Assembly (NCBI RefSeq): GCF_020524625.1
Contig: NZ_JAIVLL010000006.1
Span: 1-64,000, forward strand
Reading direction: 5' to 3'
Length of the DNA stretch: 64,000 nucleotides
From: Brevundimonas poindexterae
GTDB taxonomy: Bacteria > Pseudomonadota > Alphaproteobacteria > Caulobacterales > Caulobacteraceae
The notes under the pieces were generated by a model. It was given only the letters and a program-made list of their open reading frames with translations. It had not been told where the DNA came from and made no database searches. The position numbers were made by a program, and so were the translations under genes. This document shows, piece after piece, positions 8,551 to 17,409 of this stretch (position 1 is the first letter of the stretch; each line of letters begins with the position of its first letter).

Positions 8551-8638
8551 CCCGTTTCTGACTCTGGTCCGGAGCACATGTCCGGAAGCGTGGGCGCGTG
8601 ACGTTGGCCCATGACCGTGACGCCATCAAGGCGTTTGT

Positions 8639-8914
8639 TCAGCCCTTGTCCGAGGCGCCTTCGCGCGCCAGACGGGCGTTGATGGCCTCGGAATCCGGGT
8701 CGATGTCCGAACCGGTGGCCGAGCCGCCCTGGAGCGAGCCGGCGCGGGTGTCCGAGCCCGAGTCGCTGCCGGTCAGGGCGCGATCGAGGTGGGCCTGATC
8801 GAGGCTGTCCGACAGGGCATCCGGCGTATGGCCCAGATCGGCGCGCTCACCGACGCTGCGGGCCTCGCGGGACTCGTCCGTCTCAAGGGTGTCGGGGGTG
8901 TCGGGATCGGCCAT
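8639..8914 (-). CDS. Small acidic hypothetical protein
   Basis: 91 residues, strongly acidic and rich in Asp, Ser and Gly, probably disordered. The start ATG has an excellent ribosome site (AAGGAGG) 12 bases upstream, which is the main reason to accept it. The C-terminal segment SEAINARLAREG is more ordered and may be a short helix. No domain is recognised. Flanking gaps of about 70-90 bases separate it from the lipoprotein gene and from the DHS-like gene. Confidence 0.65.
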   Translation of the reverse strand: MADPDTPDTLETDESREARSVGERADLGHTPDALSDSLDQAHLDRALTGSDSGSDTRAGSLQGGSATGSDIDPDSEAINARLAREGASDKG

Positions 8915-8986
8915 CTGCGGTCTTGCCTCCTTGATCGAAGGTAAGCGCTCGCAGACGGCCCGGGTTCCCGTATCGATCGGGGGCGA

Positions 8987-10033
8987 TCAGCCCTCGAACA
9001 GCTTTTGCCAGCGCGGCTTCACGCGGTTCTTCCACGCGCCGCGGTGATAGGCATCCGAGCCGATCAGCGGCACGACCGTGGTCGCTTCGGCGAACACCAT
9101 CTGTTCGTAGGTCGTCGAGACCTTGCCCCAGCTGGCGGCTTCCTTGAGCGTCGACGACGAGCAGGCGCCGTCGCGCACATCGGCGACCGTGATCTGGACG
9201 GCGTATTTGTGCATGTCCGCCTCGACGCCGAGGATTTCGGCGCAGACGACCGTGTCCTGGGCGAAATTCTTGGGCACGCCGCCGCCGACCATGAACAGGC
9301 CGGTGGTGCCGGCCGCGATCTTGATGTCGGTCAGTTCGCGGAAGTCGGCGATGGCGTCCAGCATCATATAGGGCTGACGGGCTGCGGCGCGTTCCTTCTG
9401 GTGCTTGACCAGACCGAAGCCGGCCGAGGAGTCGACGAAGGCCGGGCAGAAGATCGGCACGCCCTCTTCATAGGCGGTCTGGATCAGCGAGCCGGGCTTT
9501 TTGGCGTTGCCCTCGGACAGCCATTTGCCCATTTCCCAGATGAATTCGCGCGAGGAATAGCCGCGCGGTTCAAGGCGGTTGGCGATCTCCAGGATGGTGT
9601 GGTCGCAGGCCTGGAGCTCTTCCTCATCGATGTAGGTGTCGTAGATCCGGTCGATGTAGTTGTCGCGCAGCACATTGTCGTCGACGGGGCCGGCGGCCTG
9701 ATAGTGTTTGAAGCCGAGGGCCTCGAAGAAATCCATGTCGACGATCGAGGCGCCCGTGGCGACCACGGCATCGATCATGCCCATCTTCACCATGTCCCGG
9801 TAGACGTGCATGCAGCCGCCCGCCGAGGTCGAGCCGGCCAGGATCAGCCACGGCGAGCAGTCCTTGTCTTCCAGCGCCATGTTGAAGATGTCGGCGGCGC
9901 GGGCGGTGTCGCGCGACGAGAAGCTCATCTTGCGCATCGAGTCGATGATCGGACGCGCGTCGAAGCTGGTGATGTCGATGTGCTCGACGGTGTTCTGAAG
10001 CAGTTCGGCCTTCTGATTGGACGGTGCGTTCAT
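8987..10033 (-). CDS. Deoxyhypusine-synthase-like homospermidine synthase
   Basis: 348 residues. It belongs to the deoxyhypusine synthase fold family, whose bacterial members make homospermidine-type polyamines by NAD-dependent aminobutyl transfer; eIF5A is absent from bacteria. The catalytic Lys304 sits in EAASWGKV, matching the family active site, and the NAD-binding text VVATGASIVDMDF is present. Some bacterial homologues are named 1,9-bis(guanidino)-5-aza-nonane synthase, acting on agmatine rather than putrescine. Putrescine-forming genes flank it on both sides (aguA/aguB and ornithine decarboxylase). It is 102 bp downstream of the decarboxylase on the same strand, with a strong hairpin between. 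Family is sure, exact substrate is not. Confidence 0.9.
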   Translation of the reverse strand: MNAPSNQKAELLQNTVEHIDITSFDARPIIDSMRKMSFSSRDTARAADIFNMALEDKDCSPWLILAGSTSAGGCMHVYRDMVKMGMIDAVVATGASIVDMDFFEALGFKHYQAAGPVDDNVLRDNYIDRIYDTYIDEEELQACDHTILEIANRLEPRGYSSREFIWEMGKWLSEGNAKKPGSLIQTAYEEGVPIFCPAFVDSSAGFGLVKHQKERAAARQPYMMLDAIADFRELTDIKIAAGTTGLFMVGGGVPKNFAQDTVVCAEILGVEADMHKYAVQITVADVRDGACSSSTLKEAASWGKVSTTYEQMVFAEATTVVPLIGSDAYHRGAWKNRVKPRWQKLFEG

Positions 10034-10079
10034 TTCAGCGGTTTCCCTTTTGATTTGAGCGCCCGTCCGTAATGAAGAT

Positions 10080-10111
10080 GCAGCGGCCCGGACGGAGCGA
10101 CGGGCCGCTGC
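10080..10111 (-). terminator. Hairpin between the decarboxylase and DHS-like genes
   Basis: A perfect 11-bp stem (10080-10090 with 10101-10111) closes a 10-base loop. On the minus strand it follows the decarboxylase stop by about 25 bases and precedes the DHS-like start by about 50. No U-tract follows, so it could be a partial terminator, an RNA-stabilising element or a polyamine-responsive attenuator. Confidence 0.45.
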
Positions 10112-10135
10112 TTATACCCTTGTCTGTGTAACCGT

Positions 10136-11401
10136 TCAGCGTCGACGCGACTTGCGCTGTCCGGCCTTGCCCTTCGGACGGCTGAAACGAACGACCTTGC
10201 GGGCCTGTTCCTCGGCCGAGGTGCGCACGGTCGGGATCGACCGGGGCGCCAGGCCGTAGAGCGAGGCCATGGGGGCGTCCTCGACCGCGGCGATGTCGTG
10301 CACGCCATAGCCGTTGAAGCCGGTGGACATGGCCACGCCATAGGCGCCCAGCATGCCGATCTCGATATAGTCACCCTCGCGGATGTCGGCCGGCAGGTAG
10401 AAGGGCCCGGGCATGTGGTCGATCGAGTCGCAGGTCGGCCCGTAGAAACGGAACGGCTTGAGATCGCCCGAGGCCGGCGCGTCCCGCACCAGCTTGACCG
10501 GGAAGGGCCAGCGCGAGTGGGTCGCGTCGAACAGCGAGCCATAGCTGCCGTCGTTCAGATACAGGGCGTCGCCCTTGCGCAGCTCGACCTGGCACAGGAT
10601 GGAGCTGGACTCGGCGACCAGCGCCCGGCCAGGCTCGCACCACAGCTCGGTGGTTTCCGAGACGGGCATTTCGTTGAAGCCGCGGTGAATGGCGTCGGCA
10701 TATTCCTGCATGTCCGGCGGGACCATGCCCGGATAGACCGAGGGGAAGCCGCCGCCGACATCGACGATGTCGACGAACACGCCCGCGCGGCTGATCGACC
10801 GGCCGACCTGGGCCATGGCGGCCTCATAGGCGGACGGGCGCATGCACTGCGAGCCGACGTGGAAGCTGACGCCCATCAGCCCGTCCTTGACCGCCTGACG
10901 CACGGCCAGCAGCAGGGACGGGGCCTGATCCGGCGAGACGCCGAACTTGCCCGACAGGGTATAGGCCGCGCCGTCGGCCGAGACGGCCATGCGCACCACG
11001 AGGTTCAGATCGGTGGCCTGACCGGTGGCGTCCAGAATCTTGTGCAGTTCCTCGACGCAATCGAGCGAGAAGGTGCGGACGCCGTGATCGAAATAGGCCT
11101 TGGTGATCGCGGACCGGCTCTTGACCGGGTGCATGAAGGCCAGACGTGCCGAAGGGCTGACCGAACGGACCAGTTCGATCTCGGCGAGGGAGGCAACGTC
11201 AAAGGCGGTGACACCGGCGTCGACCAGGGTCTCGATGACCCAGCGCGACGGATTGGCCTTCACCGCATAGAAGACGTCGGCCTTCAGATTGTCCTGGAAC
11301 CAGCGCGCCGCTACGGAAACTGAACGCGGCCGCACGAGGGCGACGGGACGTTCAGGGGACCGCTCACGGACCAGGTCCAGGGGAAGCTGGTACGTGCGCA
11401 A
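10136..11401 (-). CDS. Ornithine (or lysine/ornithine) decarboxylase, fold III
   Basis: 421 residues. A PLP enzyme that decarboxylates ornithine to putrescine. The PLP lysine lies in FYAVKANP, the glycine-rich phosphate loop in VDVGGGFPSVYPG, CEPGRALVA follows, and the active-site segment is FYGPTCDSIDHMPG, where the Cys-Asp pair favours ornithine decarboxylase over diaminopimelate decarboxylase. The C terminus is unusually basic (KGKAGQRKSRRR). The start is TTG at 11401 with an AGGGGG about nine bases upstream. With aguA/aguB it gives the cell two putrescine routes, and the DHS-like gene next to it would use the product. Lysine activity cannot be excluded. Confidence 0.92.
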   Translation of the reverse strand: MRTYQLPLDLVRERSPERPVALVRPRSVSVAARWFQDNLKADVFYAVKANPSRWVIETLVDAGVTAFDVASLAEIELVRSVSPSARLAFMHPVKSRSAITKAYFDHGVRTFSLDCVEELHKILDATGQATDLNLVVRMAVSADGAAYTLSGKFGVSPDQAPSLLLAVRQAVKDGLMGVSFHVGSQCMRPSAYEAAMAQVGRSISRAGVFVDIVDVGGGFPSVYPGMVPPDMQEYADAIHRGFNEMPVSETTELWCEPGRALVAESSSILCQVELRKGDALYLNDGSYGSLFDATHSRWPFPVKLVRDAPASGDLKPFRFYGPTCDSIDHMPGPFYLPADIREGDYIEIGMLGAYGVAMSTGFNGYGVHDIAAVEDAPMASLYGLAPRSIPTVRTSAEEQARKVVRFSRPKGKAGQRKSRRR

Positions 11402-11605
11402 TTCACGTAACCCCCTGTAAATTGTTAACCCAGACCGGCGTTAGCGGCGCAAGCATGGGACCTACGGGGTCCGCCGGAACCCGCGATATGGGGAAAAGCC
11501 CCTGTCATGTAAAGCGGTAATTTCATGTCCGTTCCCTCGACTGTCCTTGCGGGGCGGGGAGGGAGGCGCCATTCAGGGGGCCGGTTCGGGGAGAGGCGCG
11601 ACGGC

Positions 11606-12361
11606 ATGAGCCTGACGTCAGAGACAACGCGGGACTTTCTGCGGGGGGTCGGCATTGCGGCCCTGGCCGGGGTCGTGATCGCGCTGAGCGGGGCCTTCAC
11701 CGGGCCGGGCCTGTCGCTGACCGCGCGGCTGACCTACTGGGTGCCGATGATGGTGGCGGGGGCCAGCTGGGGGCAGGTCTGCTCGCTCGTGGTGGACCGC
11801 TTTATCAATCTGGACGACCGGCCTTGGCTGATGGCCGGTACCCTGACCGCCGTCATGTTCGGGCCTCTGCTGCTGATGGTCTGGGCGGCCACGGGGCTCT
11901 ATTTCGAGCGCGAGCTCTATCCGGTGGCGGCCATGCGCGACATGGCCCTGCCGGTGCTGATCGTCACCGCGACCATGAGCGCCATCAATGTCTTCGTCAC
12001 CCGGGCGCGGACGGTCGAGACCCATGAGGCCCCGGCCGGACAGGCCCCGGCGCGGTTTCTGGATCGGTTGCCGCCGAAGCTGAAGGGGGCGCGGCTGATC
12101 GCGGTGCAGTCCGAGGACCATTATCTGCGCCTGCACACCGACCGGGGCTCGGACCTGATCCTGATGCGGCTGGCCGACGCGTTGGGCGAGCTGGAGGGGC
12201 TGGAGGGGGCCCAGACGCACCGCAGCTGGTGGGTGGCGCGCGATGCCGTGACCGAGGTGGCGCGGGGCGACGGGCGCGCCGTGCTGACGCTGGACGGCGG
12301 GCTGACGGTGCCGGTCAGCCGCCGCCATGCCCGCGCCCTGCGCGCTGCGGGCTGGTACTGA
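11606..12361 (+). CDS. Membrane-anchored LytTR transcriptional regulator
   Basis: 251 residues from the ATG at 11606, chosen because GGGGAGAGG lies eight bases upstream and the text before it is not conserved. Four hydrophobic segments (about residues 14-35, 44-64, 77-100 and 110-130) are followed by a linker and a C-terminal LytTR DNA-binding domain with LIAVQSEDHYLRLHT and HRSWWVARDAV. Membrane-spanning LytTR proteins work as one-component regulators. It is transcribed divergently from the ornithine decarboxylase gene. A second protein of the same architecture is encoded at 39267-40064. Targets are unknown. Confidence 0.87.
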   Translation: MSLTSETTRDFLRGVGIAALAGVVIALSGAFTGPGLSLTARLTYWVPMMVAGASWGQVCSLVVDRFINLDDRPWLMAGTLTAVMFGPLLLMVWAATGLYFERELYPVAAMRDMALPVLIVTATMSAINVFVTRARTVETHEAPAGQAPARFLDRLPPKLKGARLIAVQSEDHYLRLHTDRGSDLILMRLADALGELEGLEGAQTHRSWWVARDAVTEVARGDGRAVLTLDGGLTVPVSRRHARALRAAGWY

Positions 12362-12364
12362 ACC

Positions 12365-13840
12365 TCACCCGGCCCAGATGCCGTGGAAGCCGGCGGGCAC
12401 GGCCGTGTGCGAGCGCCAGCTGGCCACCGGGCCGTCGGCCAGCCGGGCCATGTCCAGCACATGGAGCTCGGTCGCCTGTTCGCGCAGATTGATGGTCGGC
12501 CCGACCAGCCAGGCGTCGGTCTCGCCGCTGCGGCCCGGTTTGGGCACCACGACCATTTCCTCGACCACCTGATCAGGACCGAAGTCGTACTGGGCGTCGC
12601 GGCCGGTCGACCAGTCATAGAGGCCGACGGCGCTGGCAAACGGCCGGTCGGCGTGCTCGCCCGAAGTGTGCAGGCTGTAGCGCCGTGCCAGACCTGCCCG
12701 GCGCGGATCGCTGCGCGGAAACTCGGCGATGAAGGCCGTCCGCTCCAGCTGCGCGGAGCCGTCCGGACGCAGGGCCGCCAGCGCCAGACGGGCGGGCTCG
12801 CCACCGACGGGCACGCCGTTCAGGATTTTCGAGGCGCCGGCTGCGGCAAAGCGCATGTCGTCGGTGGCGCAGACGTCGAAGCGGATGGTGCCGTCCGCCT
12901 CCTCCCAGGCCTCGCCCAGATGAAAGAAGCCGAAGTCGGGCAGTTCGAACTCGCGGCGCACGGCGAGGTCGTCCTTGTCCAGCACCAGAACCCGGGTGCC
13001 GGTGCCGGCCTGCCACTCGAAGCCGCTGGAGAAGGGCATGGTCTGGCGGACCTGCACCCAGGGCTGCAGCACGATCACCAGATGGCGGGCCGTGGCGGTG
13101 AAGTCGTGCACATAGGACGCGCGCGGCAGGCGGACGACGCGGGCGTCCTCCAGCGCACCGTCGGCGGCGAGGCGCCAGACAATGGCCTGGGTGCCGTTCA
13201 TGCCGAGGTTCCAGATGCGGCCGTCGCGCTCGACCCGGGGGTGGGCGAGGAAGGGCATGGACTTCAGGTCGTCGCGCAGGGTGACGAAGCCGCGTGTCTC
13301 GAGGGTGTCAGGGTCCATGGCCATGGGTGAGCCGCCCTCCCACAGGGCCCACAGGTCGTCGCCGACCCGGAGCACCGAGGTATTGGCCGCATTGGCGTCG
13401 TCGTTGGATCCGATGCGGGCGCGCGGGTCGCCCGGGCTGCCGAAGCCGGGCACGACCATGGCGTCCATCTCGGCTTCCTGACGGCGCTTGGGCGTGTCGG
13501 CGAAGCGGGCCGACAGGGTCGCCTGACCGTCCGCGACGCCGAACCGGCGGATCAGGCCGTCCCCGTCGAACCAGTGCTCGGCCGAGCCGCCCGGACGGCG
13601 GAATTTGGCCGGTCCGTTGCGGTAGAGGGCGCCCTCCAGTCCCGCCGGGGCCCGGCCGTGGATGCGGGTCAGGCGATGGGGTGCCAGATCCCGTTCGACA
13701 TCGCGGGTGACCAGGCCCCAGTCCGAGGTGACGGCCTCCTGGGCGCTGATCAGCCGGGCGGCCTCGGCCACATCGGGGGTGACCACGGTGCTGCCGAGGG
13801 CTGCGGCCCCCAGCAGGAAGGATCGACGGGACGGGATCAT
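12365..13840 (-). CDS. Carotenoid oxygenase (RPE65/CCO family), Tat-exported
   Basis: 491 residues. An Fe(II)-dependent dioxygenase of the carotenoid cleavage family. The N terminus SRRSFLLGAAALG is a twin-arginine-type signal, suggesting export. Probable iron-binding histidines are visible in MPFLAHPRVE, SYVHDFTAT, FFHLGEAW and the C-terminal GFHGIWAG; ARFADTPKRR and LYRNGPAKF are family-typical. Substrates could be carotenoids, apocarotenoids or lignin-derived stilbenes. It is 23 bp downstream of the DUF2141 gene on the same strand, with GAGAGGAG before its ATG. It converges with the LytTR gene, leaving three bases between stops. Confidence 0.92.
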   Translation of the reverse strand: MIPSRRSFLLGAAALGSTVVTPDVAEAARLISAQEAVTSDWGLVTRDVERDLAPHRLTRIHGRAPAGLEGALYRNGPAKFRRPGGSAEHWFDGDGLIRRFGVADGQATLSARFADTPKRRQEAEMDAMVVPGFGSPGDPRARIGSNDDANAANTSVLRVGDDLWALWEGGSPMAMDPDTLETRGFVTLRDDLKSMPFLAHPRVERDGRIWNLGMNGTQAIVWRLAADGALEDARVVRLPRASYVHDFTATARHLVIVLQPWVQVRQTMPFSSGFEWQAGTGTRVLVLDKDDLAVRREFELPDFGFFHLGEAWEEADGTIRFDVCATDDMRFAAAGASKILNGVPVGGEPARLALAALRPDGSAQLERTAFIAEFPRSDPRRAGLARRYSLHTSGEHADRPFASAVGLYDWSTGRDAQYDFGPDQVVEEMVVVPKPGRSGETDAWLVGPTINLREQATELHVLDMARLADGPVASWRSHTAVPAGFHGIWAG

Positions 13841-13863
13841 GGCGGAGCTCCTCTCGCGTTCGA

Positions 13864-14295
13864 TCAGCGCAGGATCAGGGTCTGGACGGTGTCGCCCTCA
13901 ACGGTGAAGCGGGCTTCGCTCCAGCTGGCCGGACCCATGTTGCCGAGCGCATTGTTGGAGAAGGCATAGGGCTCGATCGGCATGCCGAACGGATTGGTGT
14001 CCATGTCGCCATTGCCGTTGATGTCGTGGAACGACTTGATGGCGTAGCTGCCGGGCTCCAGCCCCTCGAAGGTGACGCTGACGGTCGTGGCGTCGGCGGG
14101 GATGACGGCGTTCCGCACGGGGCGGTTGGTGTTGTAGTCCGCCTCGGAGGCGAACAGCACCAGCATGACCGAGCCGGTCGAGCGGCCCAGTTCGAACTCA
14201 ACCTTGACCGACGCATCCTGGGCGTGGGCATCGGGGGTCAGGGTGGCGGTGGCGAGGGCGGCGACGGCGGCCATCAGGGCGATGCGGGTCTTCAT
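13864..14295 (-). CDS. DUF2141 secreted protein
   Basis: 143 residues from the ATG at 14295, which has GGAGAGA five bases upstream and begins a signal peptide (MKTRIALMAAVAALATATL, cut near AHAQ). The frame stays open upstream, but that part is not protein-like. The mature part matches DUF2141: VMLVLFASEADYN, LEPGSYAIKSFHD, and D-N-G-D-M-D-T-N-P-FG, followed by PYAFSNNALG. These periplasmic beta-sandwich proteins have no known activity. It is the first gene of a likely pair with the carotenoid oxygenase; DUF2141 genes do often lie near carotenoid genes. Confidence 0.88.
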   Translation of the reverse strand: MKTRIALMAAVAALATATLTPDAHAQDASVKVEFELGRSTGSVMLVLFASEADYNTNRPVRNAVIPADATTVSVTFEGLEPGSYAIKSFHDINGNGDMDTNPFGMPIEPYAFSNNALGNMGPASWSEARFTVEGDTVQTLILR

Positions 14296-14492
14296 GACAA
14301 TCTCTCCGGTCAGGGGGACGGGGCGGGGCGCCCTGTCGATGACCAGACCCTGACCGTGCGCTCCGGCTGGCGCCACGCCGCTTACGGAAAGTGCCGCCCC
14401 GCCTTCGCCAACGGACAGGTCGAACCCCCGCCCGTTCACTGGCGATGCGCGAATGACCAGCTGTTATCGGGACGGGCGACGGTGCCCGGGAC

Positions 14493-14921
14493 TCAGTCGT
14501 CCTCGATCCGGTCGATGTCGTCGTCGGTCAGGCCGAAATGGTGCCCGATCTCGTGGATCAGCACATGGGTGATCAGGGTGCCCAGCCCCACATCGCCGCG
14601 CTCGCACCATTCGTCGAGGATGGGACGGCGGTAGAGGAAGATGCGAGAGGGTTCGGCCGCGGGGCCCATCTCGTCGCGCCGTCCGACATCGACGCCGTGA
14701 TAGAGGCCGGTCAGCTCGAACGGATCCTCCATGTCGAACGCCGCCAGGGTCCCGGCATCGGCAAAGTCGTCGACGCGCAGCACCACATCCTCGGCCAGGC
14801 CCTTGAAGGGTTGGGGCAGGGCATCGAGCGCCGCGCGGGCGAGGGCGGCGAAATCATCCAGCGACGGGGCGAGGGGGTCCGCCTGCCACAGGGCGGTCGG
14901 AGGCGAGGAGGCGTGGGCCAG
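14493..14921 (-). CDS. Zincin-like metallopeptidase family protein (HExxH), apparent CTG start
   Basis: About 142 residues. The C-terminal part has HVLIHEIGHHFGLTDDDI, an HExxH zinc site of the small bacterial zincin family (PF06262-like), and SRIFLYRRPILDEW is typical of it. The usual N-terminal helix (SLDDFAALARAALDAL) lies upstream of the first GTG in frame (14786), so that GTG would give a truncated protein. No ATG, GTG or TTG occurs in frame before it up to about 14985. A CTG at 14921 has GGAGA six bases upstream, and I take this as the start. It is divergent from divL. The substrate is unknown. Confidence 0.8.
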   Translation of the reverse strand: MAHASSPPTALWQADPLAPSLDDFAALARAALDALPQPFKGLAEDVVLRVDDFADAGTLAAFDMEDPFELTGLYHGVDVGRRDEMGPAAEPSRIFLYRRPILDEWCERGDVGLGTLITHVLIHEIGHHFGLTDDDIDRIEDD

Positions 14922-15034
14922 GGCGGGTCTCCGGAAGCGTGCGGGGGTGGCGGTGCAAGCGGCCCATCTTGGGGTATGGTGAACGGGCGAATCAAGCCGC
15001 CGGTCCCGGTCCGGCGGATGGAGGTAGGGCTAGC

Positions 15035-17377
15035 GTGATCGCGGGAGCGGACATCGCCTATGTGGCCACGGTGGGAGCCGCAGGCCTTGCGCTGGCGGTC
15101 AGCGCCTGGGCGTGGCGGCTGGACGCCCGTGCGCGCCGCACCGAGGCCGCGCTGGAAGCCGAGCTGGAAAGCCGGGCGGACCTGATCGCCACCCGCGATG
15201 CCTGTCTGGCCATGATGCGCGAGGTGCGGGTGCAGATCGTCGCCGATACGGACGGTGGTCTCTGCGCCGGTCAGGTGTTTGGAGACCCAGCCCTGATGGA
15301 GGCCCTGTCCGAGGGCGAGCGGGCGGCCGGCGATGTGCTGATCGACCGTGTGGTGGCGGCCGATGCCGCGCGGATGAAGGCGCTGGTCGACTCGGGCGTC
15401 GCCTTTGACCTGGCGCTGCAGACCGACAGTGGCGTGTGGCGTATCGAAGGGCGGGCGCTGGCGGGATCGGCCTGGCTGCGGTTCACCGATGCCGAGATCA
15501 CGGCGGGGCTGGGCGCCGGCGAGAGCGCGGCGGGTTTGCTGGCCGATGCCTCTCCGGTGCCGACCTGGGTGGTGGACTCGACCGGTCGTCTGGCCTGGGC
15601 CAACCGGGCGTGGCTGGCGGCGGTGCGCGCCGAAAGCCTCGAGGACGCCCTGCAACGCCAGCTGACCTTTGACCGCGGGGCCGAGGCGATCGTGGCCGAT
15701 GCCCTGCGGCAGGCGACCCGGCAGGAAGGTTTCCGCTGGACCACCACGGATGGCCGCAGGAAGGCCTGGCGCATTCTGGCCGAGCCCAGCGTGGGCGGTG
15801 GTGCGGTGACCGCCTTTGCCATCGAGATGACCGAGGCCGAGGAGACGCGCGACACCCTGCGTCGTCACGTCGAGGCCCATGACGAGACGCTGAACCATCT
15901 GGCCGATGCGGTGGCGATCTTCGGCCCGTCCAAGCGGCTGGCCTTCCACAATACGGCCTTCCAGACCCTCTTCGATCTCGACCCCGCCTGGCTGGACGAG
16001 CGGCCCACCCATGCCGAGCTGCTGGACCGGTTGCGTCAGCGGCGCCTGCTGCCCGAGGTGATCGACTATGCCGGCTGGCGCGCGCGCGAGCTGGAGTTCT
16101 ACGGGGCGACCGAGGCCGCGCCTGACGACAGCTGGTCCCTGCCCGACGGGCGCACCCTGCGCGTCGTGCGCCAGCCCCACCCGCTGGGCGGCATCCTGCT
16201 GATCTTCTCGGACATCACCGACGAGCTGAACCTGCGCAGCCGCTTCAATGGCCAGTTGCAGGTGCAGCGCGCCACGCTGGACAAGCTGAACGATGCGGTG
16301 GCCGTGTTCGGGTCGGACGGGCGGCTGCGGCTGCACAATGAGGCGTTTTCCGCCTTCTGGGGCCCGTCGCCCCAGCGCTTCGACCCGCAGGCCGATTTCG
16401 AGGCCGTGGCCGAGGTGTGCCGCAAGGTTCTGCCCGATCCCGGCCTGTGGCTGGGGCTGAAGGCGCGGGTGGCCGACCCCGATCCCGAAAGCCGCGTGGC
16501 GGTGTCGGGCGAGGGACGCACGGTCGATGGCCGCATCACGGCCTGGCAGACGCGCCCGCTGCCGGACGGGGCGACCCTGGTGGCCTTTTCCGATGTGACG
16601 GCCCAGCGCGCGCTGGAACAGGCGTTGCGCGAACGCGAGGCGGCGCTGGCCGAGAGCCAGGCGCTGAAGCGCGAGTTCGTCGGCAGTGTGTCCTATGAAT
16701 TGCGCACGCCGCTGACGACCATCGTCGGATATTCGGAACTGCTGGAAGCCTCGGGCGAACTGCCGGATCGCAGCCGCCAGCATGCGGGCGCCATCCGCGT
16801 GGCCGCTACCCAGCTGGCGCGCTCGATCGACGATGTGCTGGATATGGCCCAGATCGACGCCGGCGAGATGGACCTGACGCTGCAACCGATCCGGCTGGCC
16901 GATCTGCTGAGCGAGGCGGCCGAGGCTGTCCGGCCACGGATCGAGGGGCGCGGGGCGCGCCTGCTGGTCAGCATTCCGCGCGACATCGGCGAGATCGAGG
17001 CCGACCGCACCCGCGTGGCCCAAGCGCTGGATCACCTGCTGGACAATGCCGCCCGGGCCGTCGCGGAGGATGGTCTGGTGACGCTGGAGGCCGTGGCGGG
17101 CGAGGGCGAGGTGCGGCTGCGCGTCTCGGACACCGGGCGGGGCATTCCCTACCACCTGCAGCCGCATGTGTTCGACCGGTTCGTCCGGCGTGAGCGGGGC
17201 GGGCCGGGCGTGGGGCTGGCCCTGACCAAGGCGCTGGTCGAGCTGCACGGTGGGTGGGCCGAGGTCGAGAGCGTGCCGGGCGAGGGGGCGACCTTCAGCC
17301 TGCACCTGCCGCGGGTGACCCCGGCGGCGGTGGCTGGCGAAGCGGTTCGCTTTGACAGGGCGGGTCCGGCTCACTAA
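15035..17377 (+). CDS. divL: DivL, PAS-containing histidine-kinase-like cell-cycle regulator with Tyr in the H-box
   Basis: 780 residues from a GTG with GGAGG ten bases upstream. One N-terminal membrane segment (about 5-25) is followed by PAS-like repeats (roughly 170-510), a dimerisation domain and a HATPase domain with DNAARAV, DTGRGIP and GVGLAL. The phosphoacceptor motif reads SVSYELRTPLTT: Tyr554 replaces His, the hallmark of Caulobacter DivL (Tyr550). In Caulobacter, DivL activates CckA at the new pole in response to DivK state and so controls CtrA. The same role is inferred here. The motif, architecture and length all agree, so I am confident in the name. Confidence 0.93.
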   Translation: MIAGADIAYVATVGAAGLALAVSAWAWRLDARARRTEAALEAELESRADLIATRDACLAMMREVRVQIVADTDGGLCAGQVFGDPALMEALSEGERAAGDVLIDRVVAADAARMKALVDSGVAFDLALQTDSGVWRIEGRALAGSAWLRFTDAEITAGLGAGESAAGLLADASPVPTWVVDSTGRLAWANRAWLAAVRAESLEDALQRQLTFDRGAEAIVADALRQATRQEGFRWTTTDGRRKAWRILAEPSVGGGAVTAFAIEMTEAEETRDTLRRHVEAHDETLNHLADAVAIFGPSKRLAFHNTAFQTLFDLDPAWLDERPTHAELLDRLRQRRLLPEVIDYAGWRARELEFYGATEAAPDDSWSLPDGRTLRVVRQPHPLGGILLIFSDITDELNLRSRFNGQLQVQRATLDKLNDAVAVFGSDGRLRLHNEAFSAFWGPSPQRFDPQADFEAVAEVCRKVLPDPGLWLGLKARVADPDPESRVAVSGEGRTVDGRITAWQTRPLPDGATLVAFSDVTAQRALEQALREREAALAESQALKREFVGSVSYELRTPLTTIVGYSELLEASGELPDRSRQHAGAIRVAATQLARSIDDVLDMAQIDAGEMDLTLQPIRLADLLSEAAEAVRPRIEGRGARLLVSIPRDIGEIEADRTRVAQALDHLLDNAARAVAEDGLVTLEAVAGEGEVRLRVSDTGRGIPYHLQPHVFDRFVRRERGGPGVGLALTKALVELHGGWAEVESVPGEGATFSLHLPRVTPAAVAGEAVRFDRAGPAH

Positions 17378-17409
17378 CCCGTCGCGGCATCAACGCCGAG
17401 GGACATTCC

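Noticed and set aside
10101..10111. Hairpin before the DHS-like gene as a riboswitch
   Set aside because: Only one stem is present and no known riboswitch core is seen; kept as a simple hairpin.
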